A stretch of DNA of 16,629 nucleotides. Source: Planctomycetota bacterium (GTDB lineage: Bacteria; Planctomycetota; Planctomycetia; Pirellulales; Pirellulaceae). The DNA lies in assembly GCA_024277285.1 (NCBI GenBank), contig JAJRVM010000311.1, forward strand, positions 1 to 16,629, written 5' to 3'. Shown here piece by piece: positions 7,784 to 16,384 of the stretch (position 1 is its first letter; each line of letters starts with the position of its first letter). Below the pieces are notes generated by a model. It saw only the letters and a program-made list of their open reading frames with translations, did not search any database and was not told where the DNA came from. A program made the translations under genes and the position numbers.

Positions 7784-9856
7784 TCAACGTTTCCGGGTCA
7801 GGATAACAATCGACCTTGCGCGGACGGTATAGCGTGGTCCCATTACGGGCGTCTCGTGACCGGGTTCGCAAATATCGGCCGGGCTCTTGCGCGCCGTGTC
7901 GACCACCAGTTTCCATTGGTTCGGCTGGAATTTCTGGTTTTGGAAATGGGCGTCGTCCCAATGGGCGTTGATCATGACATAGAAGTCGTCATCCTGTTGT
8001 GAAGCGCCGTTGAGGAAGAAGGCGAGTTGCCGCGAGTCGGGTGACATGTCGATATTCGCGCCGTGGCCGAACCATTCGACATCCTTCCGCCAATACCGAC
8101 TGCGCGCGATGCTGGGATGGGACTTGCGCAACGCAATCATCAGGCGGAAGAAGCGAAAAATATCGCGATTCTTCTCGAGACGGCTCCAATCGAGCCATGT
8201 TGTTTCGTTGTCTTGGTTGTAGGGATTGTTGTTGCCCAACTGCGTATGCAAGAACTCGTCCCCGGCACTGAACATCGGCGTGCCGTTGGCCAACAGCAAC
8301 ATGCAACAGAAGTTTTTCGCTTGTTGTCGCCGCAGCGCCATCACGTTGGCGGGGACGTTGACGTTGCCTTCCCAGCCGCAGTTCCAACTGTAATTCTCTT
8401 GGTGCCCATCGGTGTTGCCGTGCCCGTTGACCCAATTGCGCCGGTGATTGTACGACACCTGGTCGTACAATGTGAATCCATCGTGGCTGTTCACGTAATT
8501 GACGCTTTGATAGGGGTGGCACGCGTTCATGACATCGTCGGGAAACAGGTCATCACTGCCGTACAGGCGTCGCATGATGGCGGGGACCAAGCCGGGGTCG
8601 CTCTTGACGAATCGTCGGACGTCGTCGCGGAATCGTCCGTTCCATTGGAACCAGCGTTTGCCGGGGAACTCGGTCCCCAACTGGTACAACCCGGCTGCGT
8701 CCCATGGTTCGGCAATGAGGCGTACCTTGCCCAAGACCGGGTCCGAGCGAATTGCCGATACGATGCGCGAGTCACCCGGTTTGACGCTGCCATCCGATTG
8801 GCGTGCGAAGACAGAGGCCAGATCAAAACGAAATCCGTCGACATGCCCCTCGATGACCCAGTGCCGCAGGCTGTCGAGCACCATTCGGCTGACACACCGA
8901 TTGGCACAGTGGAGCGTATTACCAGTCCCCGAGAAATTCATGTAGGGGTGTTCACGATTGCCACTGAGCAAATAGTACGTGCTGTTGTCGATCCCCTTAT
9001 AGCTATAGCAGGGGCCTCGATGGTCGCCTTCGGCAGTGTGATTAAACACCACATCGAGTATCACTTCGATATTGGCGTCGTGCAGCGCCCGGACCATCTC
9101 GCGAAACTCGTCATGCGCCTCATGTCGTGCCGACGCGTAGGCATTGTGTGGCGCGAAGAAGTTGAGCGTCATGTAGCCCCAGTAGTTGCCTTCGAGCGGA
9201 TCAAACTGATGGACCGGGAGCAGTTCGACGGCGGTGATCCCGAGTTCCTTCAAGTAGGGGATCTTGTCGATTACGCCACGGTACGTGCCACGGTCGTCGG
9301 GGCTGACACCACTGTTGGCACGCCGCGTAAAGCCGCGAACATGCATCTCGTAAATCACCAGATCGTGTTGGTGGAAGGGGACGTGATCGTCGCCCCAGTC
9401 GAACGGCGGTTCGTCTTCAAACAGCACGCCCAATGGGGCCATGCCCATATTCGAGCCGAGGTTGATCGCCGCATCCCGGTCGAACGACTCCGGGAAATGG
9501 ACCGATTTGGCGTACGGATCCAAGAGCACTTTATCAGCGTCAAACGCGTGTAATTCGAACGGTCCGTTGGAGCGAGGGCCGTCGATCTGATAGCCATAGT
9601 AGCGAGCGCCCTTCATGTCTTCCTTGGGCATGCGGCAATGCCAGATGCGCCCCGACTTGTTCTGCAAGTGGTCCAGTGGTTTGCAGACCACGGCTTCGGT
9701 TAAATCGCGTGGGTGAAACAACAGTAGCGACACGCGCGTAGCATGTTTTGAATAGATCGCAAAGTTGTACGCTTGTTCCGTCGGGATCCAGGTAGCACCG
9801 AGCGGGAATGCGGTCCCCTCGATGGTGAACCAATTGCTAGTCTCGTTAGCGCTCAT
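7784..9856 (-). CDS. glgX: Glycogen debranching enzyme / isoamylase-type GH13
   Basis: A 690-residue GH13 enzyme that hydrolyses alpha-1,6 branches of glycogen or limit dextrin. Residues about 10-115 fit a CBM48-like N-terminal domain (FPLGATWIPTEQAYNFAIYS). The catalytic barrel shows the four GH13 regions in order: DVVFNHT (268-274), DGFRFDLAS with nucleophile D345, AEPWD with acid/base E383, and NSHDGFTL with D459. NWVNGHGNTDG and NNNPYNQDNE are typical of GlgX/isoamylase. Start ATG at 9856 (MSANETSNW) fits the family length; the frame stays open 61 codons further upstream, but that part is not protein-like. The ribosome site is weak. Divergent from pgm, so the pair suggests joint glycogen use, with GlgX freeing chains and Pgm converting glucose-1-phosphate. 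TreX-like specificity cannot be excluded. Confidence 0.93.
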   Translation of the reverse strand: MSANETSNWFTIEGTAFPLGATWIPTEQAYNFAIYSKHATRVSLLLFHPRDLTEAVVCKPLDHLQNKSGRIWHCRMPKEDMKGARYYGYQIDGPRSNGPFELHAFDADKVLLDPYAKSVHFPESFDRDAAINLGSNMGMAPLGVLFEDEPPFDWGDDHVPFHQHDLVIYEMHVRGFTRRANSGVSPDDRGTYRGVIDKIPYLKELGITAVELLPVHQFDPLEGNYWGYMTLNFFAPHNAYASARHEAHDEFREMVRALHDANIEVILDVVFNHTAEGDHRGPCYSYKGIDNSTYYLLSGNREHPYMNFSGTGNTLHCANRCVSRMVLDSLRHWVIEGHVDGFRFDLASVFARQSDGSVKPGDSRIVSAIRSDPVLGKVRLIAEPWDAAGLYQLGTEFPGKRWFQWNGRFRDDVRRFVKSDPGLVPAIMRRLYGSDDLFPDDVMNACHPYQSVNYVNSHDGFTLYDQVSYNHRRNWVNGHGNTDGHQENYSWNCGWEGNVNVPANVMALRRQQAKNFCCMLLLANGTPMFSAGDEFLHTQLGNNNPYNQDNETTWLDWSRLEKNRDIFRFFRLMIALRKSHPSIARSRYWRKDVEWFGHGANIDMSPDSRQLAFFLNGASQQDDDFYVMINAHWDDAHFQNQKFQPNQWKLVVDTARKSPADICEPGHETPVMGPRYTVRARSIVILTRKR

Positions 9857-10407
9857 GTTGAAACGTCTCGTGCCGGTTGAAGCCGTTCGTACGTAGGGCA
9901 GTCGTTTGACAGTGTTTCTCGAAAAGGCATGCGTTTGAACGCCGCGGCGTCGGATATCATCGTGCGGTGTCGTTGGACGAGCAGTGCCTCGCCTTGCGAC
10001 CAAATGCGCACCCAACCTGGCCTTCCACGCTCGACGCACTATCCGTCAGCTCTCGTTCAGACGCTACGCAGGTTCCGCAACTGCCGACGAAACGGACGAC
10101 GCCCGCCGCGACAATGGTTCCGAGGGGGGAGGCAAAGCTCGGGAATATGCCATGGGTAAGTTGTCAATTGTACACCATGGGTTAGCGAAATCATGGGTTT
10201 GGCCGGCTGCAAATCTCCCGTGATTGGAATCTTCCCCGCTCCACCCCCTCGATCGATACGCCCCGCCTTGGCAGCCCCGCTCCTAAACCGGACAATCGTC
10301 AATGGCAGATTCATCGTTACGGGCGTTCGCTTCGTGGCGGCGGAATTGTGTTTGGCCGGTTTCATTGAGAGACACGTAATACTCGCGTACGGAGGTGTGG
10401 AGCAGCG
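9857..10407. other. 551-bp divergent regulatory gap between glgX and pgm
   Basis: No gene is supported. It must contain the promoters of both divergent genes, but I cannot assign -35/-10 boxes with confidence. A cluster of three catgggt heptamers at 10151-10157, 10176-10182 and 10192-10198 could be an operator-like array. The pgm ribosome site is a GGAG at 10399-10402, with a second GGAGG at 10391-10395. Confidence 0.4.
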
Positions 10408-12054
10408 ATGACGATTGAACTGACCCCGGGTGTGCAGGCGCCGCAAGACAAGCTGGTCGACGTGCAACAGCTGATTCAACAGTACTTTGACCTCCAAGTG
10501 GATGTGGACAACGCCGCACAGCTCGTGTCGTTTGGGACGAGTGGCCATCGTGGAACGTCGACCAATGGGACGTTCAATGAGGCACATATCGCCGCGATTA
10601 CGCAAGCGATCTGTGAGTACCGTCAACAGGCAGGCATCACGGGCCCTCTGTTCCTGGGAAAGGACACGCATGCCTTGTCCACGCCGGCGCAGAATACCGC
10701 GTTGGAAGTGCTCGTGGCAAATGGCGTGGAAACCGTCATTCAACAACAGGACGGTTACACGCCCACTCCGGTCATCTCACGGCAGATCCTCGAACACAAT
10801 CGCCAACAGCAAGCGAATCGGGCGGACGGTGTTGTGATCACACCGTCACATAACCCGCCGGCTGACGGGGGATTCAAGTATAACCCTCCTCACGGCGGGC
10901 CCGCCGATTCCGACGTGACTGGCTGGATTCAAGACCGTGCCAATGAGTTGCTCAAGGGGGCGAGTGGCGTCAAGCAGACGCCGTTGGATTCGGCCCTCAA
11001 AGCAAATTGTCTGCGGCAAATTGATTTCGTGCGACCCTACGTCGAAGCGCTGCGTCACGTGATCGATTTTGATATTATTCGCGCCGCCGGGATTCGCATT
11101 GGCGTCGACCCGCTCGGTGGGGCTGCCGTGGCTTACTGGCAGCCGATCCAGGAGATGTACGGTATCAATCTGACCGTGGTGAATGACCGGGTTGACCCGC
11201 AATTTGGCTTCATGCCACTCGATCACGATCTGAAGATTCGCATGGACTGCTCCAGTCCGTACGCCATGGCCAATTTGGTCAAGCTAAAAGACGACTACGA
11301 CATTGCTTTTGGGAACGACCCCGACGCCGACCGGCACGGCATCGTGACGCCTTCGGCCGGCATCATGAATCCGAACCACTATCTTGTGGTGGCGATGCGT
11401 TATTTGTTTGCCCACCGTCCGCAATGGAGCGATACGCTTACCATCGGCAAGACGGCGGTCAGCAGCGGGATCATTGACCGGTTGGCCAACGCGTTGGGGC
11501 GGCAGGTGGTGGAAGTTCCGGTTGGATTCAAGTGGTTTGTGGACGGTCTTTACCGGGGTGCATTCGCGTTTGCGGGCGAGGAGAGTGCGGGTGCCAGCTT
11601 TTTGCGTCACGACGGCAGTGTTTGGACCACCGATAAGGATGGTCTTATTCTGGGGCTGTTAGCGGCCGAAATCACGGCGCGCACTGGCCGCGATCCGGGC
11701 GCGCATTTTGCTGAGATTGCCAAGGAGTACGGCCAACCTCACTACCGCCGCATCGATCAACCCGCGACGCCCGACGAGAAAGAAGTGCTCAAGAAACTGT
11801 CGCCCGATTTAGTCAGTGCGGCAACGCTTGCGGGTGACCCGATTACGGACAAACTGACCCGAGCGCCCGGCAACGATGCTGCGTTGGGGGGCTTAAAAGT
11901 GGTGACGTCGCAAGGCTGGTTCGCCGCGCGCCCTTCGGGTACCGAGAATATCTACAAGATCTACGCCGAGAGTTTTCGCGATGAATCGCACTTGCAGCGG
12001 ATCATTGACGAGGCACGGGAGATTGTAAACGCCGCGCTCGGGGCGGGTAAGTGA
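10408..12054 (+). CDS. pgm: Phosphoglucomutase (alpha-D-glucose phosphate-specific)
   Basis: Interconverts glucose-1-phosphate and glucose-6-phosphate, linking glycogen turnover with glycolysis. The 548 residues match the length of the E. coli Pgm type (546). Motifs in order: SFGTSGHRG (41-49) binds substrate; TPSHNPP (145-151) carries the phosphoserine S147; [10 protein letters not shown] (302-311) holds the three Mg2+ aspartates D304, D306 and D308; GEESAG (390-395) contacts the sugar; RPSGTE (508-513) binds the phosphate. All key residues are present. The ATG at 10408 follows GGAG with five bases between. Cytoplasmic. Its closeness to glgX, reading away from it, supports a role in glycogen metabolism rather than phosphomannose use. 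Confidence 0.95.
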   Translation: MTIELTPGVQAPQDKLVDVQQLIQQYFDLQVDVDNAAQLVSFGTSGHRGTSTNGTFNEAHIAAITQAICEYRQQAGITGPLFLGKDTHALSTPAQNTALEVLVANGVETVIQQQDGYTPTPVISRQILEHNRQQQANRADGVVITPSHNPPADGGFKYNPPHGGPADSDVTGWIQDRANELLKGASGVKQTPLDSALKANCLRQIDFVRPYVEALRHVIDFDIIRAAGIRIGVDPLGGAAVAYWQPIQEMYGINLTVVNDRVDPQFGFMPLDHDLKIRMDCSSPYAMANLVKLKDDYDIAFGNDPDADRHGIVTPSAGIMNPNHYLVVAMRYLFAHRPQWSDTLTIGKTAVSSGIIDRLANALGRQVVEVPVGFKWFVDGLYRGAFAFAGEESAGASFLRHDGSVWTTDKDGLILGLLAAEITARTGRDPGAHFAEIAKEYGQPHYRRIDQPATPDEKEVLKKLSPDLVSAATLAGDPITDKLTRAPGNDAALGGLKVVTSQGWFAARPSGTENIYKIYAESFRDESHLQRIIDEAREIVNAALGAGK

Positions 12055-12057
12055 ATC

Positions 12058-12084
12058 CCCGTCTCAGAACATCCCGTCTCAGAA
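12058..12084. repeat. 12-bp direct repeat between pgm and tRNA-Lys
   Basis: CCCGTCTCAGAA occurs at 12058-12069 and again at 12073-12084, a 15-bp period, in the 32-bp gap between the pgm stop and the 3' end of the tRNA. Such a small tandem duplication is probably slippage-derived. Confidence 0.7.
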
Positions 12085-12086
12085 AG

Positions 12087-12159
<73 letters not shown>

Positions 12160-12476
12160 ATGTGGTCGCAAGTGCTTTGTTTTAAGTGGTTTGCGACGTT
12201 CTGTGGCGAGCGTTTTCCAGCGACGAAAGTGTGTTCACCAACGCGGTATGTGGGCGTTTGGCAAAAACCCGCCGGTCTTCGGCCCAAAAACGCCCTGCCA
12301 CGAAGAACAAGTCTAGTGAAAAGGCCGCCGCCGACAAGCCCAAGCGGGGGCGTTGCGGTCGAGGGCATCGCGGTGACGCAGTGTGGAACGACGCTCCGCG
12401 TCGTTACCTCTGCCGGTAGACGGTCAATTTGTTCACCAACGCAATCGAGTGGGAGCTACCGGGACGCTGCAGTTTT
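12160..12476. other. 317-bp gap between tRNA-Lys and the WYL gene
   Basis: No convincing gene. A plus-strand frame from TTG 12258 to 12419 would give a 53-residue lysine/arginine-rich peptide (MAKTRRSSAQKRPATKNKSS...) but has no ribosome site and may be a broken N-terminus or chance. The 13-mer tgttcaccaacgc occurs twice, near 12233 and 12429. The tRNA-Lys promoter should lie near the left end. Confidence 0.35.
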
Positions 12477-13490
12477 CTATTTTGCATACTTTTGAGCCAT
12501 CTGCTGGACCAATTCGGCAATGGCTTTGCGGCAGGAAGCGGGGGCGAGCAGCTCGGCTTCGTTGCCCAGAGCGAGTACTTTGGGGATGATCTCCAGGTCG
12601 TGGGTGGCTTGAACGATTAGATCGATGCTACCGTCGCGGCGCCGCTTCACTTCTTGGTCGGGGTGCCACGGGTCTTCGAGCACCCATGGGGCTGCTCGGG
12701 CACTGAGGCGAATGCGAAAGTCACGTAGCTTGCCTTTCGAGAAGATGCCGAGGCTGTGCCCGAGATAGTCATCCAGGTTGAAGTCGGCCGCCGGCTTGAA
12801 CCATTGGTCGAGTGCCTTGGCGCGAAGGAAACGGTCCAGTTTCCAGTGTCGCAGCCTTGCTTCGTCTGCTGCGATTTCGTGCGCTGCCGCCACGATGTAG
12901 AGACTTGATTGGTAGAAGACGATCGCGTAGGGCTCGATGCAGCGTACCGACGGCGTCCTGCCCGGGGGCTGATACTCGATTTCGACGACACGGTGTTCCA
13001 GGATCGAGCGGTTGATGGTCTTCAGTACGCCCTGTTTCGACGCGTACGACTTGGCTGGCATCCCCAAGACGTAGAGCACACGCCGGTATTTTTCGTAGTG
13101 AGCTGCTACGGTAGACGGCAATTGGTCGTAGAGTTTATTCCAAAACGATTCGATACCGCCCCAGAAGGGTGTGCCGGCCAGTGGGAAAAGCAGGTCTCGG
13201 CCGATCGAAAGCGCCATGAGTTCGGTAGCGGTGGCGGTGATCTTGTGTGTGCTACGTGCGCGCGGGCCAAGCTTCCAGACCTTGCCACGCTGGATGGAAT
13301 GGACGTCGACGTCGAATCCAGCGGCTTGCAACGCTTCGAGATCGCGCCGTACGCTGCGCGTGTGTAGCGACGTGAGGCCCAGATCTTCGACCAACTCGTC
13401 GCGAATCTCGACCAAGGTGCGACCGAACCGATAGTCTTCCAGGATCTGCAGAATCTTGTGTTGCCGAATCAACTGTTCGTTGCGCGCCAT
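12477..13490 (-). CDS. WYL-domain transcriptional regulator
   Basis: A 337-residue cytoplasmic regulator. The ATG at 13490 follows GAGG with eight bases between; an upstream extension would run into the 15-bp tandem repeat and is rejected. The N-terminus (about 3-65, NEQLIRQHKILQILEDYRFGRTL and TRSVRRDLEALQAAGFDV) is a winged helix-turn-helix of the DeoR/HTH_11 kind. The middle (about 135-220) matches the WYL domain, with EPYAIVFYQSSLYIVAAA where the family shows PYxLVxxxGxWYLxA; the W-Y-L signature itself is degenerate here. The C-terminal part (about 240-325, FRIRLSARAAPWVLEDPWHPDQ) fits the WCX extension. Family knowledge: WYL proteins sense nucleic acids or nucleotides and regulate stress or defence genes. 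Target unknown. It follows queC after a 92-bp gap, so co-transcription is possible. Confidence 0.85.
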   Translation of the reverse strand: MARNEQLIRQHKILQILEDYRFGRTLVEIRDELVEDLGLTSLHTRSVRRDLEALQAAGFDVDVHSIQRGKVWKLGPRARSTHKITATATELMALSIGRDLLFPLAGTPFWGGIESFWNKLYDQLPSTVAAHYEKYRRVLYVLGMPAKSYASKQGVLKTINRSILEHRVVEIEYQPPGRTPSVRCIEPYAIVFYQSSLYIVAAAHEIAADEARLRHWKLDRFLRAKALDQWFKPAADFNLDDYLGHSLGIFSKGKLRDFRIRLSARAAPWVLEDPWHPDQEVKRRRDGSIDLIVQATHDLEIIPKVLALGNEAELLAPASCRKAIAELVQQMAQKYAK

Positions 13491-13535
13491 TCGAAACACC
13501 TCGTGCCGAAATAGTGGAAAGGTATGCCTGCCATG

Positions 13536-13580
13536 GTCCACCGGAATCACGTCCACCGGAATCACGTCCACCGGAGTGCT
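13536..13580. repeat. 15-bp tandem repeat, three units
   Basis: GTCCACCGGAATCAC at 13536-13550 and 13551-13565 is exact; the third unit at 13566-13580 diverges in its last bases. The array fills the gap between the queC stop and the WYL ribosome site. It may only reflect replication slippage, but an operator role ahead of the WYL gene is possible. Confidence 0.85.
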
Positions 13581-13582
13581 TG

Positions 13583-14290
13583 TTACTCGCTCTCAGGCGA
13601 TCCGTAGCGAATCGGATCGGCCATGGCGTTTTCCGCGAAGCCACGTCGCCGCAGCAAGCACGCGTCGCAGCGACCGCATGCGGCGCCGTCGAGAAGCGGC
13701 GCATAACAACTGGTGGTCATACCGTAGTCGACCCCCAGCGCCAAGCCGCGACGGATGATCTGCGCTTTGGTCAGGTCAATCAACGGCGTGTGAATGGTAA
13801 CGGGGCATGTTTTTTCAATCGCACCCTTAGTGGCCAGGTTGGCCATGAATTGGAACGCTTCGATGTACTCGGGGCGGCAGTCTGGATAGCCGCTGTAATC
13901 GAGTGAGTTGACGCCGATGAAGATGTCGCCGACCCCGAGAGTTTCGGCCCAAGCCAGGGCGAACGACAGGAAGATCGTATTGCGTGCCGGGACGTACGTG
14001 ACCGGGATCCCGGCACCGATATCTTCGACCGAACCGGCCTGAGGAACTTCGAGGTCATCGGTCAGAGCAGATCCACCGAACAGACGCGAATCAATCTCGC
14101 AGACCACGTGACGGGCAACCGACATGTGCGCGGCAATGCGCAACGCGGCATTCACTTCATCCGCGTGACGTTGGCCATAGCGAAACGTGATCGCACACGG
14201 AGTGAACCCCGCGTCCTGTGCGATGGCCAACGTGGTGGTGGAGTCGAGCCCGCCACTGAGCAGCACAACGGCTCGTTTCGGTTCGTTCAT
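13583..14290 (-). CDS. queC: 7-cyano-7-deazaguanine (preQ0) synthase
   Basis: Converts 7-carboxy-7-deazaguanine to preQ0 with ATP and ammonia, a step to queuosine in tRNA. It has 235 residues, close to E. coli QueC (231). The ATP-pyrophosphatase loop SGGLDS is at 12-17. [10 protein letters not shown] (36-45), [17 protein letters not shown] (100-116) and [17 protein letters not shown] (126-142) are family blocks. The zinc site is complete: C195, C205, C208 and C211 (CX9CX2CX2C). The ATG at 14290 has AAAGG nine bases upstream. It follows yraN by 32 bp on the same strand. Other queuosine genes (queD, queE, queF) are not in the window. Confidence 0.95.
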   Translation of the reverse strand: MNEPKRAVVLLSGGLDSTTTLAIAQDAGFTPCAITFRYGQRHADEVNAALRIAAHMSVARHVVCEIDSRLFGGSALTDDLEVPQAGSVEDIGAGIPVTYVPARNTIFLSFALAWAETLGVGDIFIGVNSLDYSGYPDCRPEYIEAFQFMANLATKGAIEKTCPVTIHTPLIDLTKAQIIRRGLALGVDYGMTTSCYAPLLDGAACGRCDACLLRRRGFAENAMADPIRYGSPESE

Positions 14291-14322
14291 GGCCGCTGCC
14301 TTTCATTCTTGTTGCCGTCAGT

Positions 14323-14742
14323 TCAATCGATCACCGCATCAAAAGCGCCGGGGAAGTGTTCGATTGTCGGCCGACGCGTGTTGACCGGCCAAGTGATGGC
14401 GATGATGTCGAAGCGGGTGGCGACATCCCCCAGTCGATGTTGTCGCAGAAAGGCCGTTGCCGTGCGCGTGATGCGACGTTGCTTTTGCAGATCGACCGAT
14501 TCGGCGGGATGGTCATATTGTGTCGAGCGTCGCGTCTTGACTTCTACAAAGATCAACGCGCGGCGGTCGGTGACGATCAGGTCAATTTCGCCCTGTTTGC
14601 CACGGTAACTCCGTTCGAGGATCTTGTACCCGGCCCGTTTCAGAAAACGCGCCGCAGCACGCTCGCCCCGTTCTCCTAGCGGGACAGGACGAGAGCGGGA
14701 CTTGCCGAGACGGCAGAGCCAGTCGAGAAGACGAGCCAGCAT
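14323..14742 (-). CDS. yraN: YraN / UPF0102 endonuclease-fold protein
   Basis: A 139-residue protein of the UPF0102 family, with a restriction-endonuclease-like (Holliday junction resolvase-related) fold. The family blocks are GERGERAAARFL (23-34), GYKILERSYRGKQGEIDLI (38-56) and LIFVEVKTRRS (63-73), including the D and the ExK of a PD-(D/E)xK-type metal site. The start ATG at 14742 follows GAGG with eight bases between. In many bacteria yraN follows rplS and rnhB; here rnhB is absent. True biochemical function is not established for the family. Confidence 0.93.
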   Translation of the reverse strand: MLARLLDWLCRLGKSRSRPVPLGERGERAAARFLKRAGYKILERSYRGKQGEIDLIVTDRRALIFVEVKTRRSTQYDHPAESVDLQKQRRITRTATAFLRQHRLGDVATRFDIIAITWPVNTRRPTIEHFPGAFDAVID

Positions 14743-15069
14743 TTTGGCTTCCTCGCCCGCGATTACAGCGAAGATTCACTCGGAATCTGTCACAAAGCCT
14801 GGTTCATATGCACGGTTTGTTCGGTTTTGGTCGCCCCGGTCGCTCGTTGCGTGGCAGGTTCTCTGCGTGCATTCTCGGGCTGGCGTTCCCGAGTTGGTGT
14901 CGCCGGGCCGATTTGCGCAGCCGATCACAACAAGCCGATCGCAAAGCAAAAAAACCACAGGCATTCAAACCGCAGTCACAGCATCTTGGCGAAGTCGTCT
15001 TGCGATCGTCGCTCCCGGGCCTCGTGGCCGCGGCAAGGGGACGGATCGCCGGTCCGCATTCGCGCTCGA
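14743..15069. other. 327-bp gap between rplS and yraN, no rnhB
   Basis: I see no gene. Frames are short and not protein-like, and no ribonuclease HII motif is readable. The likely rplS terminator lies inside. The yraN promoter would be expected here on the minus strand but is not clear. Confidence 0.5.
14948..14978 (-). terminator. Possible rplS terminator
   Basis: On the minus strand, GACTGCGG and CTGTGGTT can pair around a 9-base loop, with several G-U wobbles, and are followed by seven Ts (plus-strand A run 14948-14954). It lies about 90 bases after the rplS stop. The stem is weak. Confidence 0.4.
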
Positions 15070-15420
15070 CTACCGGCGACGTTCCTTGAGCCGTACCGCT
15101 TTGCCGACGCGATCGCGCAGGAAGTAGAGCTTGGCACGGCGCACCACGCTCGAACGTTTCACTTCGATGTTGCTGATGCGCGGCGAATGGAGCGGGAACT
15201 TTCGTTCGACCCCTTCGCCGGCGACAATGCGTCGCACCATGAACATCTCGCGCGTGCCGCTTCCGCTCCGGGCAATGACCGTTCCGGTGAAAACTTGAGT
15301 ACGTTCTTTTTCACCTTCCAGGATCTTCGTGTGCACATCGACGGTATCGCCGATCTCGAAGTGAGGAACTTCTTTTTTCATGCTGGCCTGTTCGACCAGG
15401 TTGAGAATCTCTTGGCTCAT
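15070..15420 (-). CDS. rplS: 50S ribosomal protein L19
   Basis: Ribosomal protein L19, at the 30S-50S interface of the large subunit. It has 116 residues, against 115 in E. coli. Family blocks: FEIGDTVDVHTKILEGEKERTQVF (21-44), GTVIARSGSGTREMFMVRR (46-64), GEGVERKFPLHSPRI (68-82) and RRAKLYFLRDRVGKAVRLKERR (94-115). The ATG at 15420 is preceded by AAGGA eight bases away. It follows trmD after an 85-bp gap that contains a 16-bp tandem duplication, so co-transcription with trmD and rpsP is likely. Confidence 0.97.
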   Translation of the reverse strand: MSQEILNLVEQASMKKEVPHFEIGDTVDVHTKILEGEKERTQVFTGTVIARSGSGTREMFMVRRIVAGEGVERKFPLHSPRISNIEVKRSSVVRRAKLYFLRDRVGKAVRLKERRR

Positions 15421-15447
15421 CGGCTCGTTCCTTGGTAGTTGGTTGGC

Positions 15448-15479
15448 CCGTCAAGTCGCAGTGCCGTCAAGTCGCAGTG
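15448..15479. repeat. 16-bp perfect tandem duplication between trmD and rplS
   Basis: CCGTCAAGTCGCAGTG occurs twice head to tail (15448-15463, 15464-15479) in the 85-bp spacer between the trmD stop and the rplS ribosome site. It lengthens the untranslated spacer inside an otherwise compact operon. Confidence 0.9.
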
Positions 15480-15505
15480 CACGAGACTGCCATCCGGCTC
15501 ACTTT

Positions 15506-16378
15506 TCAGTCTATTTTGGGGGGTTCGGTATCGTCTCTGGCTTTGTCTGCCACTTCGCTTCGGTCTCTGTTCTTCGTATCGCTTCCTGTTGGCCTGCAAG
15601 TTGTTGGCCCGATTTTTGTTGGCTCAACGGTAGTTGGCCCGGAAACGTCCACGTCTTGGGCGTCGGTGCGGCACGCGTCCGCTGCACGCGCTTGGTCTGG
15701 CAGTAAGTCCGCGCGGCGCTGTTGTGTGCGTTCTAAACTTTGCTGCTTTCTCCACTGCGCGATGGCTTCATGATTACCGCTCAGCAAAATCTCAGGAACC
15801 ACATGGCCTCGATATGCTCGCGGACGTGTGTACTGCGCCGATTCGAGTAACCGATTTCCGGAAGAGAACGAGTCATCAACGCTACTCTGTTCATCTCCCA
15901 GTACACCTGGCACTAAACGGATCAGGGCGTCGATCAGCACCATGGCGGCAACTTCGCCACCATTGAGCACAAAATCGCCGATCGAAATCTCATCCGGTTG
16001 CAGTATGTCGACAATCCGCTGATCAAAACCTTCGTACCGGCCGCACAGCAACATCAACCGTCGCTCGTCACTCAGTTGCTCGACCAACCGCTGATCAAGC
16101 GTTTGGCCTTGCGGTGTGAGTAACACGACCCGCGCCGGTTCTTGTTGCAAATTCTGCACGGCCTCGACCGCTTCGACGGTCGGTTCGACCTTGATCACCA
16201 TCCCAGGTCCACCGCCAAAGGGCCGATCATCCACCTGATGGTGTTTGCCACTGGCCCAATCACGCAGGTCATGCAGTGCCACATTGACCAAGCCAGCGTC
16301 GATCGCCTTCTTCAGCAAGCTTTGTCCGAGGTATCCGGAGAATATCTCCGGAAACAGGGTCAAAACGTCAAACCGCAT
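15506..16378 (-). CDS. trmD: tRNA (guanine-N1)-methyltransferase with long C-terminal tail
   Basis: Methylates G37 of tRNAs (m1G37) using S-adenosylmethionine, which prevents +1 frameshifting. The SPOUT trefoil-knot core is complete: MRFDVLTLFPEIF (1-13), DDRPFGGGPGMV (50-61), LLCGRYEGFDQRI (110-122), ISIGDFVLNGGEVAAMVLID (131-150), R154 in LIRLVPG, and DDSF with catalytic D169, then YTRP. The core ends near residue 232; E. coli TrmD has 255 residues in all. The further roughly 58 residues are hydrophilic and contain four pentapeptides of (G/E/R)PTxx type, encoded by four 15-bp units at 15581-15640. Start ATG at 16378, six bases after the rpsP stop. rimM, usual between rpsP and trmD, is missing. 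Confidence 0.96.
   Translation of the reverse strand: MRFDVLTLFPEIFSGYLGQSLLKKAIDAGLVNVALHDLRDWASGKHHQVDDRPFGGGPGMVIKVEPTVEAVEAVQNLQQEPARVVLLTPQGQTLDQRLVEQLSDERRLMLLCGRYEGFDQRIVDILQPDEISIGDFVLNGGEVAAMVLIDALIRLVPGVLGDEQSSVDDSFSSGNRLLESAQYTRPRAYRGHVVPEILLSGNHEAIAQWRKQQSLERTQQRRADLLPDQARAADACRTDAQDVDVSGPTTVEPTKIGPTTCRPTGSDTKNRDRSEVADKARDDTEPPKID
15581..15640 (-). repeat. 15-bp tandem repeat, four units, in the trmD tail
   Basis: On the minus strand the units are gggccaactaccgtt, gagccaacaaaaatc, gggccaacaacttgc and aggccaacaggaagc. All share GCCAAC and a 15-bp period, giving GPTTV, EPTKI, GPTTC and RPTGS. Divergence between units shows the array is not brand-new. Confidence 0.85.
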
Positions 16379-16384
16379 GGCGAA

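Noticed and set aside
8063..9553. Plus-strand open frame of 496 codons
   Set aside because: It lies wholly antisense to glgX, whose catalytic motifs are complete; the antisense translation shows no family motifs and is a codon-bias shadow.
9857..10039. 61-codon upstream extension of glgX
   Set aside because: The frame is open, but the residues are arginine-rich and not protein-like. The ATG at 9856 gives the normal start and length for the family.
10057..10746. Minus-strand frame of 229 codons across the pgm start
   Set aside because: Overlaps the N-terminus of pgm antisense and has no motif or ribosome site.
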